A stretch of DNA of 37,735 nucleotides. Source: an uncultured Corynebacterium sp. GTDB taxonomy: Bacteria > Actinomycetota > Actinomycetes > Mycobacteriales > Mycobacteriaceae. The notes under the pieces were generated by a model, which was not told the origin of the DNA, searched no databases, and saw nothing but the letters and a program-made list of their open reading frames with translations. The translations under genes and the position numbers were made by a program. The stretch is from assembly GCF_946222985.1 (NCBI RefSeq), contig NZ_CAMIFY010000023.1, positions 1 through 37,735 of the forward strand, read 5' to 3'. Position 1 is the stretch's first letter; each line of letters opens with the position of its first letter. Positions 15,811-23,221 of the stretch are shown here, in pieces.

Positions 15811-15886
15811 TGTGACGTGTTTCGCAGGTGGACGTGTTCCAGGTAACTTCATGGTCACACATTTTTCCGATGTGACGAGCCACACA
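15811..15886. promoter_or_regulatory. Two GlxR (CRP)-like sites upstream of mctBC
   Basis: TGTGACGTGTTTCGCA (15811-15826) and TGTGACGAGCCACACA (15871-15886) each match TGTGA-N6-TCACA at nine of ten fixed positions. They lie 100-175 bases before mctB in a 274-base, comparatively AT-rich control region. Confidence 0.5.
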
Positions 15887-15983
15887 GCCGTCACTCGAGC
15901 GAAGTGTAACCACGGTCGGAGCCCCCGGGTTCCGGCGTGAACCGTGATTGTCCGTACCTGATGTTGACTCGGAAAGGCACCCA

Positions 15984-16370
15984 GTGTCCGCAACCCCCCA
16001 GCCGGTGAACCGGCACAAGCCCACAGCGGCGGAATATCGCCACGTGCAGGGCAGCGATGAGTTCCAGGAGCTCCGCACCACGTTCCGCTCCTTCACGATC
16101 CCCCTGACCATCGCCGGTTTGGTGTGGTACCTGGCCTACGTGCTGTTGGCCACCTACATGCCGGACCTGTTCGGCACCGAGATGCCGATCGTCGGCAACC
16201 TGGGCATCCTGCTCGGTCTGCTGCAGTTCGTCACCACCTTCTTCATCACGTGGTGGTACATCGGCTTCGCCAACAAGAAGCTCGAGCCCAAGCAGGCCGC
16301 GATCCGCGAGGACCTGGAGACCGGCGTCATCGCCGACAAGATCAACTCCGGCAACCGGGAGGTCAAGTAA
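15984..16370 (+). CDS. mctB: DUF485 membrane protein, partner of the monocarboxylate transporter
   Basis: This 128-residue protein has two transmembrane segments (about residues 40-58 and 73-95, the second containing LLGLLQFVTTFFITWWYIGFA), the DUF485 architecture. Such proteins are encoded directly before ActP/MctC-type solute:sodium symporters. In C. glutamicum the counterpart (cg0952, mctB) precedes mctC. Its role in transport is not established. The GTG at 15984 was chosen because GGAAAGG lies 7-13 bases upstream; an in-frame TTG at 15948 lacks a site. The stop is 3 bases before mctC, so the two form an operon. Confidence 0.85.
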   Translation: MSATPQPVNRHKPTAAEYRHVQGSDEFQELRTTFRSFTIPLTIAGLVWYLAYVLLATYMPDLFGTEMPIVGNLGILLGLLQFVTTFFITWWYIGFANKKLEPKQAAIREDLETGVIADKINSGNREVK

Positions 16371-16373
16371 GAC

Positions 16374-18032
16374 ATGAGCAACGTGAACCTCCTCGCCCAG
16401 GACCTCGACCTGGCCGAGAGCAACCCGATCCTCAACATCATCGTCTTCATCGCGTTCATCGTGATCACGATGTTCGTCGTCACGCGCGTCTCGCGCGGCG
16501 GCAACAAGAAGAACGCCTCCGACTTCTACACCGGCGGCGCCCAGTTCTCCGGCACCCAGAACGGCCTGGCCATCGCGGGCGACTACCTGTCGGCCGCGTC
16601 CTTCCTCGGCATCGTCGGCGCCATCGCGCTGACCGGTTACGACGGATTCCTGTACTCCATCGGTTTCTTCGTGGCCTGGCTGGTCGCGCTGCTGCTCGTC
16701 GCCGAGCCGCTGCGCAACGTCGGCAAGTTCACCATGGCCGACGTGCTCGCCTTCCGTCTGCGCCAGCAGCCGGTGCGCACCGCCGCCGCCATCACGACCC
16801 TCGCGGTCACGCTGTTCTACCTCATCGCCCAGATGGCCGGCGCCGGCTCGCTCGTCGCCGTGCTGCTTAACCTGGACGGTCAGCTCGAGCAGTCCATCGT
16901 CGTCGCCATCGTCGGCGCCGTCATGATCGCCTACGTCCTCATCGGCGGCATGAAGGGCACCACGTACGTCCAGATGATCAAGGCCGTCCTGCTCGTCGGC
17001 GGCGTGGCCATCATGACCGTGCTGGTCTTCGTCACCGCCAAGTCCGGCTTCGTCGGTCTGCTGGAGCAGGCCGTCACCACGCACGACGCGTCCCAGTCGG
17101 CCGTGGAGAACGGCACCCAGGGCGCCCAGCTCCTCGAGCCGGGCATGAAGTACGGCGCGACGGAGACGTCGAAGCTCGACTTCATCTCCCTGGGCCTGGC
17201 CCTGGTGCTCGGTACCGCCGGTCTGCCCCACGTGCTCATGCGCTTCTACACGGTGCCTACGGCCCGTGAGGCCCGCAAGTCCGTGACCTGGGCGATCGTC
17301 CTGATCGGTTCGTTCTACCTCATGACCCTGATCCTGGGCTTCGGCGCCGCCGCACTGGTCGGCCCCGACGCGATCCTCGCCGCCCCGGGTGGCGCGAACG
17401 CCGCGGCCCCGCTGCTGGCGCTGCGACTGGGCGGCTCCATCTTCATGGCGCTGATCTCCGCCGTCGCCTTCGCCACGGTCCTCGCGGTCGTCGCCGGCCT
17501 GGCCATCACGGCCTCCGCGTCGGTCGGCCAGGACCTGTACCAGGCCGTCATCAAGAAGGGCACCGCGTCCGAGGAGCAGCAGGTCCGCGTCTCCCGCATC
17601 ACGGTCGTCGTGCTGGGCATCGCGTCCATCATCCTGGGCATCCTGGCCATGAGCCAGAACGTCGCCTTCCTGGTCGCGCTGGCCTTCGCCGTCGCCGCCT
17701 CGGCGAACCTGCCCACGATCCTGCTGTCGCTGTTCTGGAAGCGCTTCAACACCGCCGGCGCCGTCGCGTCCATGTACACCGGCGTCGGTGCGGCCCTGCT
17801 GCTGATCTTCCTGTCGCCGGCCGTGTCGGGAACCCCGACCTCGATGGTCCCGGGCGCCGACTGGGCGATCTTCCCGCTGGCCAACCCGGGCCTGGTCTCG
17901 ATCCCGCTGGCGTTCATCGCCGGCATCGTGGCCACCTACGTCGGCAAGCCCGACAACATGGAGGACCTGCAGGCCGAGATGGAGGTTCGCTCCCTCACGG
18001 GCGTGGGCACCGAGGCCGCGGTCGATCACTGA
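16374..18032 (+). CDS. mctC: Monocarboxylic acid transporter, solute:sodium symporter family
   Basis: This 552-residue transporter of the sodium:solute symporter family has about 13 hydrophobic segments. Family landmarks are FYTGGAQFSGTQNGLAIAGD (the SSS signature region), AASFLGIVGAIALTGYDG, and GTAGLPHVLMRFYTVP, which is typical of the ActP/MctC branch. C. glutamicum MctC takes up acetate, propionate and pyruvate. The three-base spacing from mctB and the control sites upstream are as expected for that locus. The ATG at 16374 has only a distant GGGAGG site, so translation may be coupled to mctB. The C-terminus is cytoplasmic and acidic (EDLQAEMEV). Confidence 0.9.
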   Translation: MSNVNLLAQDLDLAESNPILNIIVFIAFIVITMFVVTRVSRGGNKKNASDFYTGGAQFSGTQNGLAIAGDYLSAASFLGIVGAIALTGYDGFLYSIGFFVAWLVALLLVAEPLRNVGKFTMADVLAFRLRQQPVRTAAAITTLAVTLFYLIAQMAGAGSLVAVLLNLDGQLEQSIVVAIVGAVMIAYVLIGGMKGTTYVQMIKAVLLVGGVAIMTVLVFVTAKSGFVGLLEQAVTTHDASQSAVENGTQGAQLLEPGMKYGATETSKLDFISLGLALVLGTAGLPHVLMRFYTVPTAREARKSVTWAIVLIGSFYLMTLILGFGAAALVGPDAILAAPGGANAAAPLLALRLGGSIFMALISAVAFATVLAVVAGLAITASASVGQDLYQAVIKKGTASEEQQVRVSRITVVVLGIASIILGILAMSQNVAFLVALAFAVAASANLPTILLSLFWKRFNTAGAVASMYTGVGAALLLIFLSPAVSGTPTSMVPGADWAIFPLANPGLVSIPLAFIAGIVATYVGKPDNMEDLQAEMEVRSLTGVGTEAAVDH

Positions 18033-18121
18033 CGCACCGTCGGCTGCCGTGTTCATCAGGCGGCGGCCGATCGTCGCGCCCCCACGGTGGCGCGAGTGAG
18101 CGTCGACTCCGCGTCATCCCG

Positions 18122-18165
18122 TCCCCGGGACCGGTTTTCACCGGTTCCCGTGGGGCGGGTTTCGT
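18122..18165 (+). terminator. Terminator after mctC
   Basis: CCCCGGGACCGG pairs with CCGGTTCCCGTGGGG (one bulge) around TTTTCA, followed by a T-rich stretch GGGTTTCGTGCTTT. A smaller hairpin, TCGCGCC...GGCGCGA, lies just before it near 18074-18096. The rest of the 287-base gap up to gcvT shows only the -10 box listed separately. Confidence 0.75.
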
Positions 18166-18257
18166 GCTTTGCGACGTCGACGGCCGCCCCGTCGTCACGC
18201 CGTACCCGCCCGATTCGGTCGGTCCGCCCGCGTGAAGCGCGGTGGTGGCGCCGCAGT

Positions 18258-18263
18258 TAGAGT
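18258..18263 (+). promoter_or_regulatory. Probable -10 box of gcvT
   Basis: TAGAGT would give a start near 18270 and a leader of about 50 nt with AGGAGG at 18309-18314. No glycine riboswitch-like tandem structure is apparent in this short leader. Confidence 0.4.
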
Positions 18264-18319
18264 GGAGGTTCCACACGTGCCCGCCGACGACGGCGGCTCT
18301 TCGAATGCAGGAGGCAGCA

Positions 18320-19507
18320 ATGACCGAGTCGACCGCAACCCCGACCGACGACTCTTCGATTCCGCCGCGCCGCAGCCCGTTGCACGACCGGCACGTGGCG
18401 TTGGGCGCCGAAATGCGCGACGTCGGGGGCCACGAGCTGCCGTTCATGTACGACTCCGAGCTGGAGGAGCACAAGGCGGTGCGCGAGGCGGTCGGCCTGT
18501 TCGACCTGTCGTTGATGGGCGAGATCAGCGTCTCCGGCCCCGACGCCCCGTCGTTCCTCGCCCACACCCTGATCTCCGCCATCAAGCCGCTGGCGCTGGG
18601 CAAGGCGAAGTACACGATGATCGTGCAGGAGGACGGCGGGATCATCGACGACCTGATCGTCTACCGCCTCGGCGTCAACGAATTCATGCTGGTGCAGAAC
18701 GCCGGCAACATGGGCGAGGTCTACGACACGCTGCGCGAGCGCATCGGCGGTTACGACGTCGAGGTCGTCGACCGCAGCCACGATCTGGCGTTGATCGCCG
18801 TGCAGGGGCCGAAGGCCTCGCGGCTGCTGCGCCGGGTCGTGCCGGCCGACTCCCACGGCACCCTCGATGCCCTGCGGTACTACTCCTGCACGTCGCTGGA
18901 GGTCGCGGGCGTGGAGATGATCGTCGCCCGCACCGGATACACCGGCGAAGACGGGTTCGAGGTCTTCCCGCCGGCCGACCGCGGCGGCGAGGTGTGGGAC
19001 GCGCTGCTGGCCGCCGGCGGTGCGGTGGACGAGTCCGAGGACCCGGCCGACGACGGCGCGGACCTGGGCATCCGCCCCTGCGGCCTGCTGTGCCGCGACA
19101 TCCTGCGCCTGGAGGCGGGCATGCCCCTCTACGGGCGCGAGCTGACGCGCGAGCGCACTCCGCTGGAGGCCGGCCTGAAGTCCGTGATGGGCCCGACGAA
19201 GGGCAACTTCATCGGCCGCAACGCGCTGGTCAATCAGCCGCAGCCCAAGCAGATCCTCGTCGGTCTGCAGCTCGAGGGCCGGGAGGCGGCCGAGCGCGGC
19301 GCCACGCTGCGCGACGCCGACGGCGGAGTCGTCGGCGTGATCACCTCGTCGAAGGCCTCGCCGACGCTGGGCCATCCCATCGCCTTCGCCTACGTCGACC
19401 GTTGGCTCGGCTCGAAGGGCACGGAGCTGACCTTCGAGGTCGACGGAGAGCAGCGCACGGCGACGGTCGTGCCGACGCCGTTCTACAACCGCCGCAAGCG
19501 GAAGTGA
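18320..19507 (+). CDS. gcvT: Aminomethyltransferase (glycine cleavage T protein) homologue
   Basis: This 395-residue protein has the folate-binding GcvT fold. Landmarks are LFDLSLMGEISVSGPDA (DLSHMGE in most members, with Leu for His here), GGIIDDLIVYRL containing the catalytic Asp, TGYTGEDGFEVF, and LRLEAGMPLYGREL before the C-terminal barrel domain. In the glycine cleavage system it transfers the methylene group to tetrahydrofolate, working with GcvP, GcvH and Lpd. No gcvP, gcvH or lipoyl gene lies in this window. The KGCxxGQE motif of the related iron-sulfur factor YgfZ is absent, which supports GcvT. The ATG at 18320 has AGGAGG five bases upstream. Confidence 0.85.
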   Translation: MTESTATPTDDSSIPPRRSPLHDRHVALGAEMRDVGGHELPFMYDSELEEHKAVREAVGLFDLSLMGEISVSGPDAPSFLAHTLISAIKPLALGKAKYTMIVQEDGGIIDDLIVYRLGVNEFMLVQNAGNMGEVYDTLRERIGGYDVEVVDRSHDLALIAVQGPKASRLLRRVVPADSHGTLDALRYYSCTSLEVAGVEMIVARTGYTGEDGFEVFPPADRGGEVWDALLAAGGAVDESEDPADDGADLGIRPCGLLCRDILRLEAGMPLYGRELTRERTPLEAGLKSVMGPTKGNFIGRNALVNQPQPKQILVGLQLEGREAAERGATLRDADGGVVGVITSSKASPTLGHPIAFAYVDRWLGSKGTELTFEVDGEQRTATVVPTPFYNRRKRK

Positions 19508-19513
19508 TCCGGG

Positions 19514-19551
19514 GCGCCGGGCGGCTCTGAAGCCGGCCCGGCGCTTGCTTT
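19514..19551 (+). terminator. Terminator after gcvT
   Basis: GCGCCGGGCGGCT (19514-19526) pairs with AGCCGGCCCGGCGC (19531-19544) with one bulge, followed by TTGCTTT. It may also serve the convergent lipoprotein gene ending at 19562. Confidence 0.75.
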
Positions 19552-19561
19552 AGCTCTAGCT

Positions 19562-20224
19562 CTAGCCCTGACCGGGGACGAGGGACTGCGCGTCGGCGCG
19601 CCAGGGCGCGACCGGCTCGGCGGTGGGCTCGGACGGCTCGCCGGGGGAAGGGACGGACGGATCCGTCGGGTTCCCGGCGCCGCCGTCGCCCGGGGCGCCG
19701 GGCTCGCTCGGAGCCTCCGGCGCTTCGTCGATGATCATGGTCCACCGGGGGACCGCGCCGCCGGCGCATTCAAGGGTTTCGCCGTTCATCGCCGGGCGCT
19801 GCGCACCGCGCAGGCCCGGGCACGGGTCGCCGACGCGGGCCCGGCCGTCGGAGGCGCGGGGCGCCGCCGTCGACGGTTCGGCCGCGGCGGTGGACACCGT
19901 GGTCCCGGACGTCGCGTCGGAGCTCCGATCACCCTCGGCGTCGTCGGATGCGGTGCCGGTGGAGTCGGCGCGGTCGCGCTCGCGGTCATTCGTGGTGTCC
20001 GGGTTCTCCGAGGCGTCGGCCGAATCGTCGTCACGCGAATCCGCCGACTCGTCCGCCGCAGTGGAACGGCCCGAGCTCGTCGACTCCGCACCCGCCGGAC
20101 CGGCCGCGTACTCCGAGGCCCCCGTGTTGGAGGCGTTCGTCTCGTCGACCGCACCCTGGGGTGCGCAGGCGGCGAGTGAAAGGGCAGCGCACAGGGCCGC
20201 TGTGGCGATGGTGGTGCGCTTCAT
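19562..20224 (-). CDS. Secreted lipoprotein with a disordered linker
   Basis: The 220-residue product starts with a lipoprotein signal peptide: two basic residues, a hydrophobic core, and the lipobox LAAC at 17-20, with Cys20 the expected lipidated residue. About 110 residues follow that are rich in Asp, Ser, Thr and Ala, probably a disordered wall-spanning linker. A small conserved-looking patch (GDPCPGL to TLECAGG, with two cysteines that could form a disulfide) comes next, and then a Pro/Glu-rich end. I do not recognise a family. The ATG at 20224 has GAGGAGG seven bases upstream. It lies 79 bases after the iron-box-controlled surface-protein gene on the same strand and is probably co-transcribed with it. 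Confidence 0.75.
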   Translation of the reverse strand: MKRTTIATAALCAALSLAACAPQGAVDETNASNTGASEYAAGPAGAESTSSGRSTAADESADSRDDDSADASENPDTTNDRERDRADSTGTASDDAEGDRSSDATSGTTVSTAAAEPSTAAPRASDGRARVGDPCPGLRGAQRPAMNGETLECAGGAVPRWTMIIDEAPEAPSEPGAPGDGGAGNPTDPSVPSPGEPSEPTAEPVAPWRADAQSLVPGQG

Positions 20225-20303
20225 GGCGTTGCCTCCTCGTCGGGCGTCGTTCGGATGTCTCGGGGGTCGCGGGAGCGCCGCGCCCGCTTGATCCGGGGTG
20301 ATT

Positions 20304-22208
20304 CTACAGGGTGGGCCCCTCGATGGGAGAGTCGGAGCGCGTTCGGCGGCCGACGAACACGCCCGCACCCAGCAACGCCGCGCCGATGATGGCGCCGAGA
20401 CCGCCGGCGGCCAACGGATTCATCGGGGTGCCGGCGGCGGCCAGCCGTGCTTCGGCCTCGTCGACGGGCTCTCCCTCGGTGGCGTTGGTGCCGGTGCTCT
20501 TCGACTCCTTGGCCGCGTCCTTCGCGGCCTTCGCCTCCGCCTCCTTTTTGCCCTTCTCTCGGGCGGCGTCCTTGTCGGCGGCCGAGCCCGTCACCGTGAC
20601 GTCGGTGGTCGTGTCCTGGCTGCGGTCCGACGAGCCGTGCGCGGCGAAGCTGAACAGCGCGCAGGCGTTGTCGACGCAGTTGCCCGCCGCGAACGTCGGC
20701 TCGACCTCGACGGTGGTGGTGAAGGAACCGTCGGCGGACATGTCGGAGGTCTTGACGTAGTTGACGGAGCCGAACACCGAGGCGTCGACGTGCGAGAACT
20801 TCGCCTTCTCCGCGACGCCGACGTAGACGCCGGGACCGGAGGTGGAGAAGCCGCGGCCGGTGACGGTGATCGGGGTGGTGCCGGACGCCGCGATGCTCGT
20901 CGTCGACAGCGACACCGACGGGGCCGAGGCGCTGGACGACGAGGCGTTGGACGACGACGCGGCGGTGGTGCCGCGGGAGGTCGTCGACGCGGTGTTGCCG
21001 ACGGTGGCGGTTCCCGCTCCGGCTCCGCGCGCCGTGCCGCCGGTGCCGGTGCCGCCCGTGCCCGAGGCGACGGACGTGGCCTCGACGCCGCCGGCGAAGC
21101 TAACCGGCGTGGCGGTGTCCTGGCTGCGGTCGGACGAACCGTGGGCGGCGAAGGTGTAGATCGCGCAGTGGTTGACCAGGCAGTCGGCCGAACCGAACTT
21201 CGCGGACACCGGCACGGTCACGTCGAAGGACCCGTCGGGGGAGAGGGTGCCGCGCGAGGTCGACACCCACACCGTGTCTTCGCCGAACGTCGACGAATCG
21301 GTGGTGTTGAACTGGTCCTGCTGCGCGATCCCGACGTAGATGCCGTGGCCCGAGGTGGAGAAACCCGTGCCGCGCACGCGGATCGAATCCCCCGAGGGAT
21401 TGAGGCCGGTGGCCTTGTCCAGGCTCACCGAAGCCCCGGAGGTGGAGGTGCCCGAGGCGACCGAGGCGCCCGAGGTGCCCTGCCCGGCATTGGCGGCCGG
21501 GGAGCTCTGTCCACTGGCGGCGGCCGGCGCGCTCGCTGCGCCGTGCCCGCCGGCGGCGGCCGGTGCGCTCGGCGCGCCGGGTGTCGTCCCGCCGCCGAAG
21601 TGAATCGGCGTCCACGCGTCCTGGCTGCGGTCGGCGAGCTTGGGGAAGGCCATGAACGTGGCCACGTGGCACTGCGTGGAGCGGCAGTCGACCTCGCCGA
21701 AGACGACGTCGACGGGCAGCTCCGCGGTGAAGGTTCCGTCGGCGCCGACGGTGACCTTTACGGCTTCACCGTAGGTTTCGGGATAACCGGATGCGGGCTT
21801 CTCGATGGTCTGCGCGACGTAGATGTTCTCGTTCGCGGCGTATCCGGCGCCGCTGACCGTGATCACCGAATCCGCGGTGAGCCCCTCCGCCTGCGACAGC
21901 GTCATCTGCGGTGAATCGGCGGTGCGGGACGAGCCGCCGAGTCCGCCGGGCAGGAGTCCGCCGAGGCCGTCGCCGAGCGAACCGAGGTTCGGCAGCGTCT
22001 GGGCCGGCGTCGCGCCGGCCGCCGGGAGCGCCTCCGGGGCCGCGGCCGGTGCGAGGATCCCGGCGGCGGCGATGCCCAGCAAGGCGGCCATGCCGACACC
22101 ACGGCCGATCGGCGTTCGTGTCGTCGTTGCTTGACGACGATGGACGTCGCTCATGCCGCGGGTTTCACGCGGTGCGCGGGGCGGAAAATGCAGGTGGTCG
22201 ATTGTCAC
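20304..22208 (-). CDS. Surface protein with three neocarzinostatin-like repeats, DtxR-box controlled
   Basis: The 634-residue product has an Arg-rich N-terminus and a signal-type hydrophobic stretch (VGMAALLGIAAAGIL), followed by three related domains at about 101-204, 260-372 and 431-541. Each has an IYVG/VYVG strand, a CX4C pair (175/180, 343/348, 511/516) and an invariant DRSQD, with Ser/Thr/Ala/Gly-rich linkers between. The order of motifs resembles the neocarzinostatin/macromomycin fold. A Lys/Ala/Glu-rich stalk, one transmembrane helix (LGAIIGAALLGAGVFVG) and a basic RRTRS tail suggest anchoring in the membrane with display through the wall. A DtxR-type iron box overlaps the promoter. 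The start is uncertain: GTG 22208 has GGAGG four bases upstream, while ATG 22154 has no site. Function is unknown; haem or iron acquisition is a guess from regulation. Confidence 0.75.
   Translation of the reverse strand: MTIDHLHFPPRAPRETRGMSDVHRRQATTTRTPIGRGVGMAALLGIAAAGILAPAAAPEALPAAGATPAQTLPNLGSLGDGLGGLLPGGLGGSSRTADSPQMTLSQAEGLTADSVITVSGAGYAANENIYVAQTIEKPASGYPETYGEAVKVTVGADGTFTAELPVDVVFGEVDCRSTQCHVATFMAFPKLADRSQDAWTPIHFGGGTTPGAPSAPAAAGGHGAASAPAAASGQSSPAANAGQGTSGASVASGTSTSGASVSLDKATGLNPSGDSIRVRGTGFSTSGHGIYVGIAQQDQFNTTDSSTFGEDTVWVSTSRGTLSPDGSFDVTVPVSAKFGSADCLVNHCAIYTFAAHGSSDRSQDTATPVSFAGGVEATSVASGTGGTGTGGTARGAGAGTATVGNTASTTSRGTTAASSSNASSSSASAPSVSLSTTSIAASGTTPITVTGRGFSTSGPGVYVGVAEKAKFSHVDASVFGSVNYVKTSDMSADGSFTTTVEVEPTFAAGNCVDNACALFSFAAHGSSDRSQDTTTDVTVTGSAADKDAAREKGKKEAEAKAAKDAAKESKSTGTNATEGEPVDEAEARLAAAGTPMNPLAAGGLGAIIGAALLGAGVFVGRRTRSDSPIEGPTL
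22127..22139. repeat. Copy 3 of the 13-bp repeat TTGCTTGACGACG
   Basis: Here the repeat lies within the N-terminal codons of the surface-protein gene and forms a small hairpin, TCGTCGT-TGCTTG-ACGACGA (22121-22140). It shares three further bases (ATG) with copy 2. Confidence 0.45.
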
Positions 22209-22238
22209 GGTTCCTCCGGTTCGGCTCACTAACTAAGG

Positions 22239-22257
22239 TGAGGGTAGCCTGAACTAA
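22239..22257. promoter_or_regulatory. DtxR (iron repressor) box upstream of the triple-repeat surface protein
   Basis: TGAGGGTAGCCTGAACTAA matches the DtxR consensus TTAGGTTAGCCTAACCTAA at 15 of 19 positions. On the reverse strand it directly precedes a -10-like TTAGTT (22231-22236), so a bound repressor would block the promoter when iron is plentiful. Confidence 0.7.
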
Positions 22258-22337
22258 AGGTGCGGACAATCAGCTGTTCGGGCGGGGGTGTCGGCGGCCG
22301 GGGTGAACGCGTCGTCGTCTCGCGCCACACATGGCGA

Positions 22338-22371
22338 AGCCGGCCGCGCCCGGGGGAGGGCGTGGCCGGCT
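22338..22371. terminator. Terminator-like hairpin between the small protein and surface-protein genes
   Basis: AGCCGGCCGCGCCC (22338-22351) and GGGCGTGGCCGGCT (22358-22371) pair at 13 of 14 positions around GGGGGA. It lies downstream of the reverse gene 22436-22771. No T run follows. Confidence 0.55.
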
Positions 22372-22435
22372 CGTCGCCGATCAGGAGGTTCGGATGGCGC
22401 GTCCGATCAGCGGAAGGAGTGGACGCAACGGTGCG

Positions 22436-22771
22436 TCACGCTCGTCCCTCCGCGGCTCGGCGGGCCTTCTCCTCCTCCGCTTCCTTCTTCAGCTTCTCCT
22501 CGAGTTCCTCGAGCTCCTCGTTGAAGAGGTTCTTGCGGTCCTCGAGGGAGATGTTGCCGTCGAGCTCGGCGAAATTGGTGCCGTACCGCTGGCCGAGGAA
22601 CATGTCGACGGCGGCGTTGAGCTGCTTGGCGTCGTAGAAGTTCAGCAGCAGAATCTGGCGGTTGTTCTCGTCGAGCAGCTTGAGGCGCAGCTGGCCTTCG
22701 ACGTCGACGAGCTTGGCGTAGACCTCGACGCCGGAGACGTCGGTGAACGCGGGCTTCTTGGGGGCGGTCAT
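22436..22771 (-). CDS. Small protein of unknown function, paralogue A
   Basis: I do not recognise this 111-residue protein. Its first 60 residues look like a compact alpha/beta domain: KPAFTDVSGVEVYAKL, then LRLKLLDENNRQILLLNF, then DAKQLNAAVDMFLGQRYG. The C-terminal 40 residues are a highly charged Glu/Lys helix (NEELEELEEKLKKEAEEEKARR), probably a coiled coil. The same core recurs in the product of 24803-25141, so the two are paralogues with different tails. The ATG at 22771 has AAGGAAAGGA upstream. No signal peptide or membrane segment is seen, so it is probably cytoplasmic. A hairpin lies in its leader near 22873-22894. Confidence 0.7.
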   Translation of the reverse strand: MTAPKKPAFTDVSGVEVYAKLVDVEGQLRLKLLDENNRQILLLNFYDAKQLNAAVDMFLGQRYGTNFAELDGNISLEDRKNLFNEELEELEEKLKKEAEEEKARRAAEGRA

Positions 22772-22872
22772 GATCGGTCCTTTCCTTCGGTACTTCCACG
22801 GCGGCGAAAGTCCCGAGTGTCCGTCGTCGAAGCCTGGGGAATGCCTGGACCGGGTTGTCGGACCTTTCGGCG

Positions 22873-22894
22873 TGCACCCCATGAAGGGGTTGCA
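22873..22894 (-). other. Hairpin in the leader of paralogue A
   Basis: TGCACCCC (22873-22880) and GGGGTTGCA (22886-22894) pair with one bulge around ATGAA, about 100 bases before the start codon. It could be an operator or an RNA element. Confidence 0.35.
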
Positions 22895-23155
22895 TCGTTT
22901 CCACCTTCGACGATAATCGCGCCACGCTTCCTGTGGTCGGGGTCCTTCGATGCCGTCCGGGGTGAACGGTGGTGCGACCGCCTGAACTCGGGTTAGAAGG
23001 AAAGGCGATGGGTTGGGGCGATGCCGCTCACCCCGTTCGGGTGCGGGGTCGCATCCGGACATGGTTCGACGGTGGGCGCGCCGTCCGGTCGGGGGCGTGC
23101 CGGTCGATTCGTCGGGTGGTTCTCCCGTGGGTGGATCCGGCGGGACGGCGTGACT

Positions 23156-23186
23156 TTGAAACTATATCGGATGTCCGTTACGGTTT
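23156..23186 (+). promoter_or_regulatory. Promoter and overlapping palindromic operator of the GAP-TetR pair
   Basis: TTGAAA (23156-23161), a 17-base spacer and TACGGT (23179-23184) form a near-ideal promoter. A 28-bp imperfect palindrome (23159-23186; arms AAAC..TA.CGGA and TCCG.TA..GTTT around TG, 10 of 13 positions paired) covers the spacer and the -10. This is the layout expected for a TetR-type repressor, and such a gene lies just downstream. Confidence 0.65.
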
Positions 23187-23221
23187 GGATTCACGATCGC
23201 AGGTCCGACGAAGGAGTCCCC

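Larger units (their letters stand above)
22772..23221. other. 450-base divergent intergenic region
   Basis: It separates paralogue A (-) from the GAP-family gene (+). It contains a leader hairpin (22873-22894, TGCACCCC-ATGAA-GGGGTTGCA with one bulged base) on the paralogue A side and the promoter/operator at 23156-23186 on the other. Open frames through it show no recognisable protein. I see nothing else in 22900-23150. Confidence 0.5.

Noticed and set aside
18320..19507. YgfZ-type iron-sulfur assembly protein
   Set aside because: The KGCxxGQE motif of YgfZ is missing and GcvT-specific blocks with the catalytic Asp are present.
20304..22208. HtaA-type haem-binding domains in the iron-controlled surface protein
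   Set aside because: The repeats show CX4C and DRSQD features of a neocarzinostatin-like fold rather than HtaA motifs. Haem binding is kept only as a hypothesis.
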